NCBI GenBank assembly: GCA_963580285.1
Contig: OY757014.1
Location: 12,352,725-12,416,724, forward strand
DNA from: Lucinisca nassula
Taxonomy: Eukaryota; Mollusca; Bivalvia; Lucinida; Lucinidae
Direction of reading: 5' to 3'
DNA: 64,000 nucleotides
Shown here piece after piece: positions 62,227-64,000 of this stretch; the stretch's first letter is position 1, and every line of letters starts with the position of its first letter. The position numbers and the translations under genes were made by a program. The notes under the pieces are model-generated. The model was not told the DNA's origin. It saw only the letters and a list, made by a program, of their open reading frames with translations, and did no database searches.

Positions 62227-62396
62227 CTGGAAATTAAAAAATAAATAGAATTGAATAATTTTATTTCCAATCATGGGCCACCATATGGCAGCATATTAAT
62301 CACAATTTAAAATATTATTACAACAACTCCAAAATAAACTCTGTGAATATTGTAAAACAACTAAACATTGATTCTGATTAGACAAAAAAAAAACAA

Positions 62397-62608
62397 TTAA
62401 CCCTTATCTTGCTGTTCACGACAACCCTTATCTTTGGAAACAATGTAGATCCAGATCAGATGGCTTCTGAAGAAGCCATCTGATCAGGATCTACACTGTT
62501 TGACATTCAGTGTATGAATTTGTAGGAATAAATTACATCAAGTGATCTGATTGGTTCAAAGTCAGAGATGGGTGTGGCTAACATGAATATTCAGCAAGAG
62601 AAGGGTTA
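62397..62608. mobile_element. MITE family F copy
   Basis: TAACCCTTATCTTGCTGTTC to AGCAAGAGAAGGGTTAA; hairpin core centred on CTTCTGAAGAAG. Full-length. An (ATC)n microsatellite lies further away at 61977-62001. Confidence 0.88.
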
Positions 62609-62805
62609 AATAAAGCACAAGTTAAGTCCAGCATCCCACCACTGGGATACGGGCAGGCAAACAATACCGACTACCACCAGTCGCAACACAATGTGGCGGA
62701 TTATCAGTGGCACCATTCTTCGCTTGACCCGCAAATATGTGTTCAGGGTTTTCAACCAGATAAGACACAAAGCTGCCTGCTCAGGTACACAGGCTAGCAA
62801 TAACA

Positions 62806-63085
62806 TCACAAAAACATGCCTATATAATTTTGACCCCCTCATACCCACTTTTATATAGAAAAACTGGAGTTTAAAGGGGTATACATTATTTTTCTTATTT
62901 CTGCTCAAAAACATAGATTGTGGGTACTCGATAGAACCGCCTCGTCGAGCCAGTTCTATCTAGTCCCCGCAATCTATGTTTTGAGCAGAAATAAGAAAAA
63001 TATCACAATTTTCCATCTTAAAAATTCTCTATCTTTTTTGGCCCAAAAAATGGCAATGTATTTGTATAGGCGTGTTTTCATAATT
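62806..63085. mobile_element. MITE family B copy, complete
   Basis: CATCACAAAAACATGCCTAT to ATAGGCGTGTTTTCATAAT, with central GTACTCGATAGAACCGCCTC foldback. Confidence 0.85.
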
Positions 63086-64000
63086 AACTTCAAGTTTTAG
63101 ATGTAGAAACTTGAGGAAATTCGTAGCTAAGTCCGCGGTGCGAGGCCCACTTGCGGGGTTTTTACTAAAGGCATTCCAACATCTGAGATATTGGGTGAGT
63201 CGACATGTATTTCATTTCCAATTTCAAGTAAGCACACACTTTAAGTACTAACAGACCCAATCTACACGATCTAGTTACTTACTTTACTAAGTTGCCAAAA
63301 TACACGTATATTGTCCTGTCTTGATCTCACAGCCATTTTAATTAATCATTATCAACGAAAATGAATGAAAATTAAATTGATCAGTAATTTAATGTTAGTT
63401 GTCAATTTTGACACAATGGGGTTGAAAAATTTTAATGGTGTACTCGTATCGATTAAAATGGAATTGAAAGCAGCTTAAAGCCTCTAAATTTGACAAATTT
63501 GTGCAAAATGTGCAGAAGATACCTACAATAGGTGTCCACGTTTCTCGTAAAAGTTTGCAAAAACTGTTTAACTTTAAATTAAAATAATGTTATATTTCTG
63601 CAAGCCATACATCAAGCCATTGCTTTTTGAAGTTAAATATTACAATTTTGTTGAAATAAGGGATATCTACAGCATTGATACTGAATCTTGCAAAAAATTT
63701 AAGGCTTAGTCAGGCACAGCCACAACAACATTTTCCGATAAATCCCATCACCAATAGTACAGTGACTAGTCTGTGTATATTGGTCTGTGTATATTGTGTC
63801 CTAGGTAATATGAAATTCAAAACTGGAAACCCTTAACCAGTTTTGAGCATGCATATTTTTTTTTTTTTTGCTATCTTTGCAGCCAACAGCTTAGTGAAAG
63901 GCAGCATGCATTTAACATTATGGAAATGGCGAACTTGAAGGAACAGAAAGAAAATGGACAAACACCTTAAAGATACTGAAAACAGAATATCACTCTGAGT
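63086..64000. other. Region upstream of EFR3 exon a, no exon assigned
   Basis: Should contain or lead toward EFR3 exon 1. A minus-strand ATG in AAAATGGCT (~63336) with a donor-like GTAAGT at ~63280 was seen, but its phase does not fit exon a at the strongest donor. No repeat recognised after 63090. Confidence 0.4.

Larger units (their letters stand above)
57020..60677. mobile_element. MITE family H copy hosting P3 and hAT
   Basis: Left half 57020-57159 (TGCATGCAGGGAAACC, core GCAAACAGTGCAGGCCC); right half 60597-60677 (TAGGTCTGACACCCC, CCACTATCATACAATGGC). The halves join cleanly when 57160-60596 is removed. Confidence 0.85.

Noticed and set aside
63280..63336. Candidate EFR3 exon 1 (ATG in AAAATGGCT, donor GTAAGT)
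   Set aside because: The strongest donor gives phase 0, whereas exon a needs one preceding base; weaker donors would fit but are not convincing.

Overview
The window looks like animal nuclear DNA, most likely from a mollusc and probably a bivalve. This is inferred from a host gene with short, phase-consistent exons, from introns packed with tRNA-headed SINEs, foldback MITEs and tandem-unit (pearl-like) Helitron-type elements, and from the style of the LINE and LTR elements. No prokaryotic gene, CRISPR array or tRNA/rRNA gene was found.

One host gene organises the window. Twelve internal exons on the minus strand, from 62226 down to 7321, encode the N-terminal ~470 residues of an EFR3 homologue, the palmitoylated plasma-membrane anchor of the PI4KIII-alpha complex. 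Every exon was placed from acceptor, donor and reading phase, and all eleven junctions join in phase. The start exon and the C-terminal half are not visible. Introns reach ~21 kb. Three exons carry local tandem copies. The last 35 bp of the 41284-41419 exon plus its splice donor have been amplified into a ~19-copy 67-bp minisatellite. The 43387-43465 exon has three decayed copies, and the 55072-55222 exon has one frameshifted copy.

Two large autonomous-type elements lie in introns, both opposite to the gene. At 12631-17242 is a 5'-truncated CR1/L2-like LINE; its ORF1 (SGNH esterase plus two CCHC knuckles) and ORF2 (APE endonuclease plus RT) share one frame, separated by a single UAG. At 23388-36487 is a 13.1-kb Ty3/Gypsy-type LTR retrotransposon with seemingly identical 1384-bp LTRs. 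It has a gag interrupted by a SINE, a canonical -1 frameshift heptamer (TTTAAAC) between gag and pol, a complete PR-RT-RH-IN pol, and an unrecognised third ORF (444 aa, two C2H2-like fingers plus a basic/acidic coiled coil) right behind a strong splice acceptor.

The remainder is mainly nested non-autonomous DNA: at least four SINE families, about ten foldback/MITE families that share a few hairpin cores, a 1.8-kb hAT element, and several Helitron-like families with a common end structure (5' hairpin, subterminal motif, internal 150-180-bp tandem units, 3' hairpin, complementary motif) inserted between A and T without target duplication. Because many copies interrupt recognisable relatives, empty sites can be read within the window and insertion order worked out.
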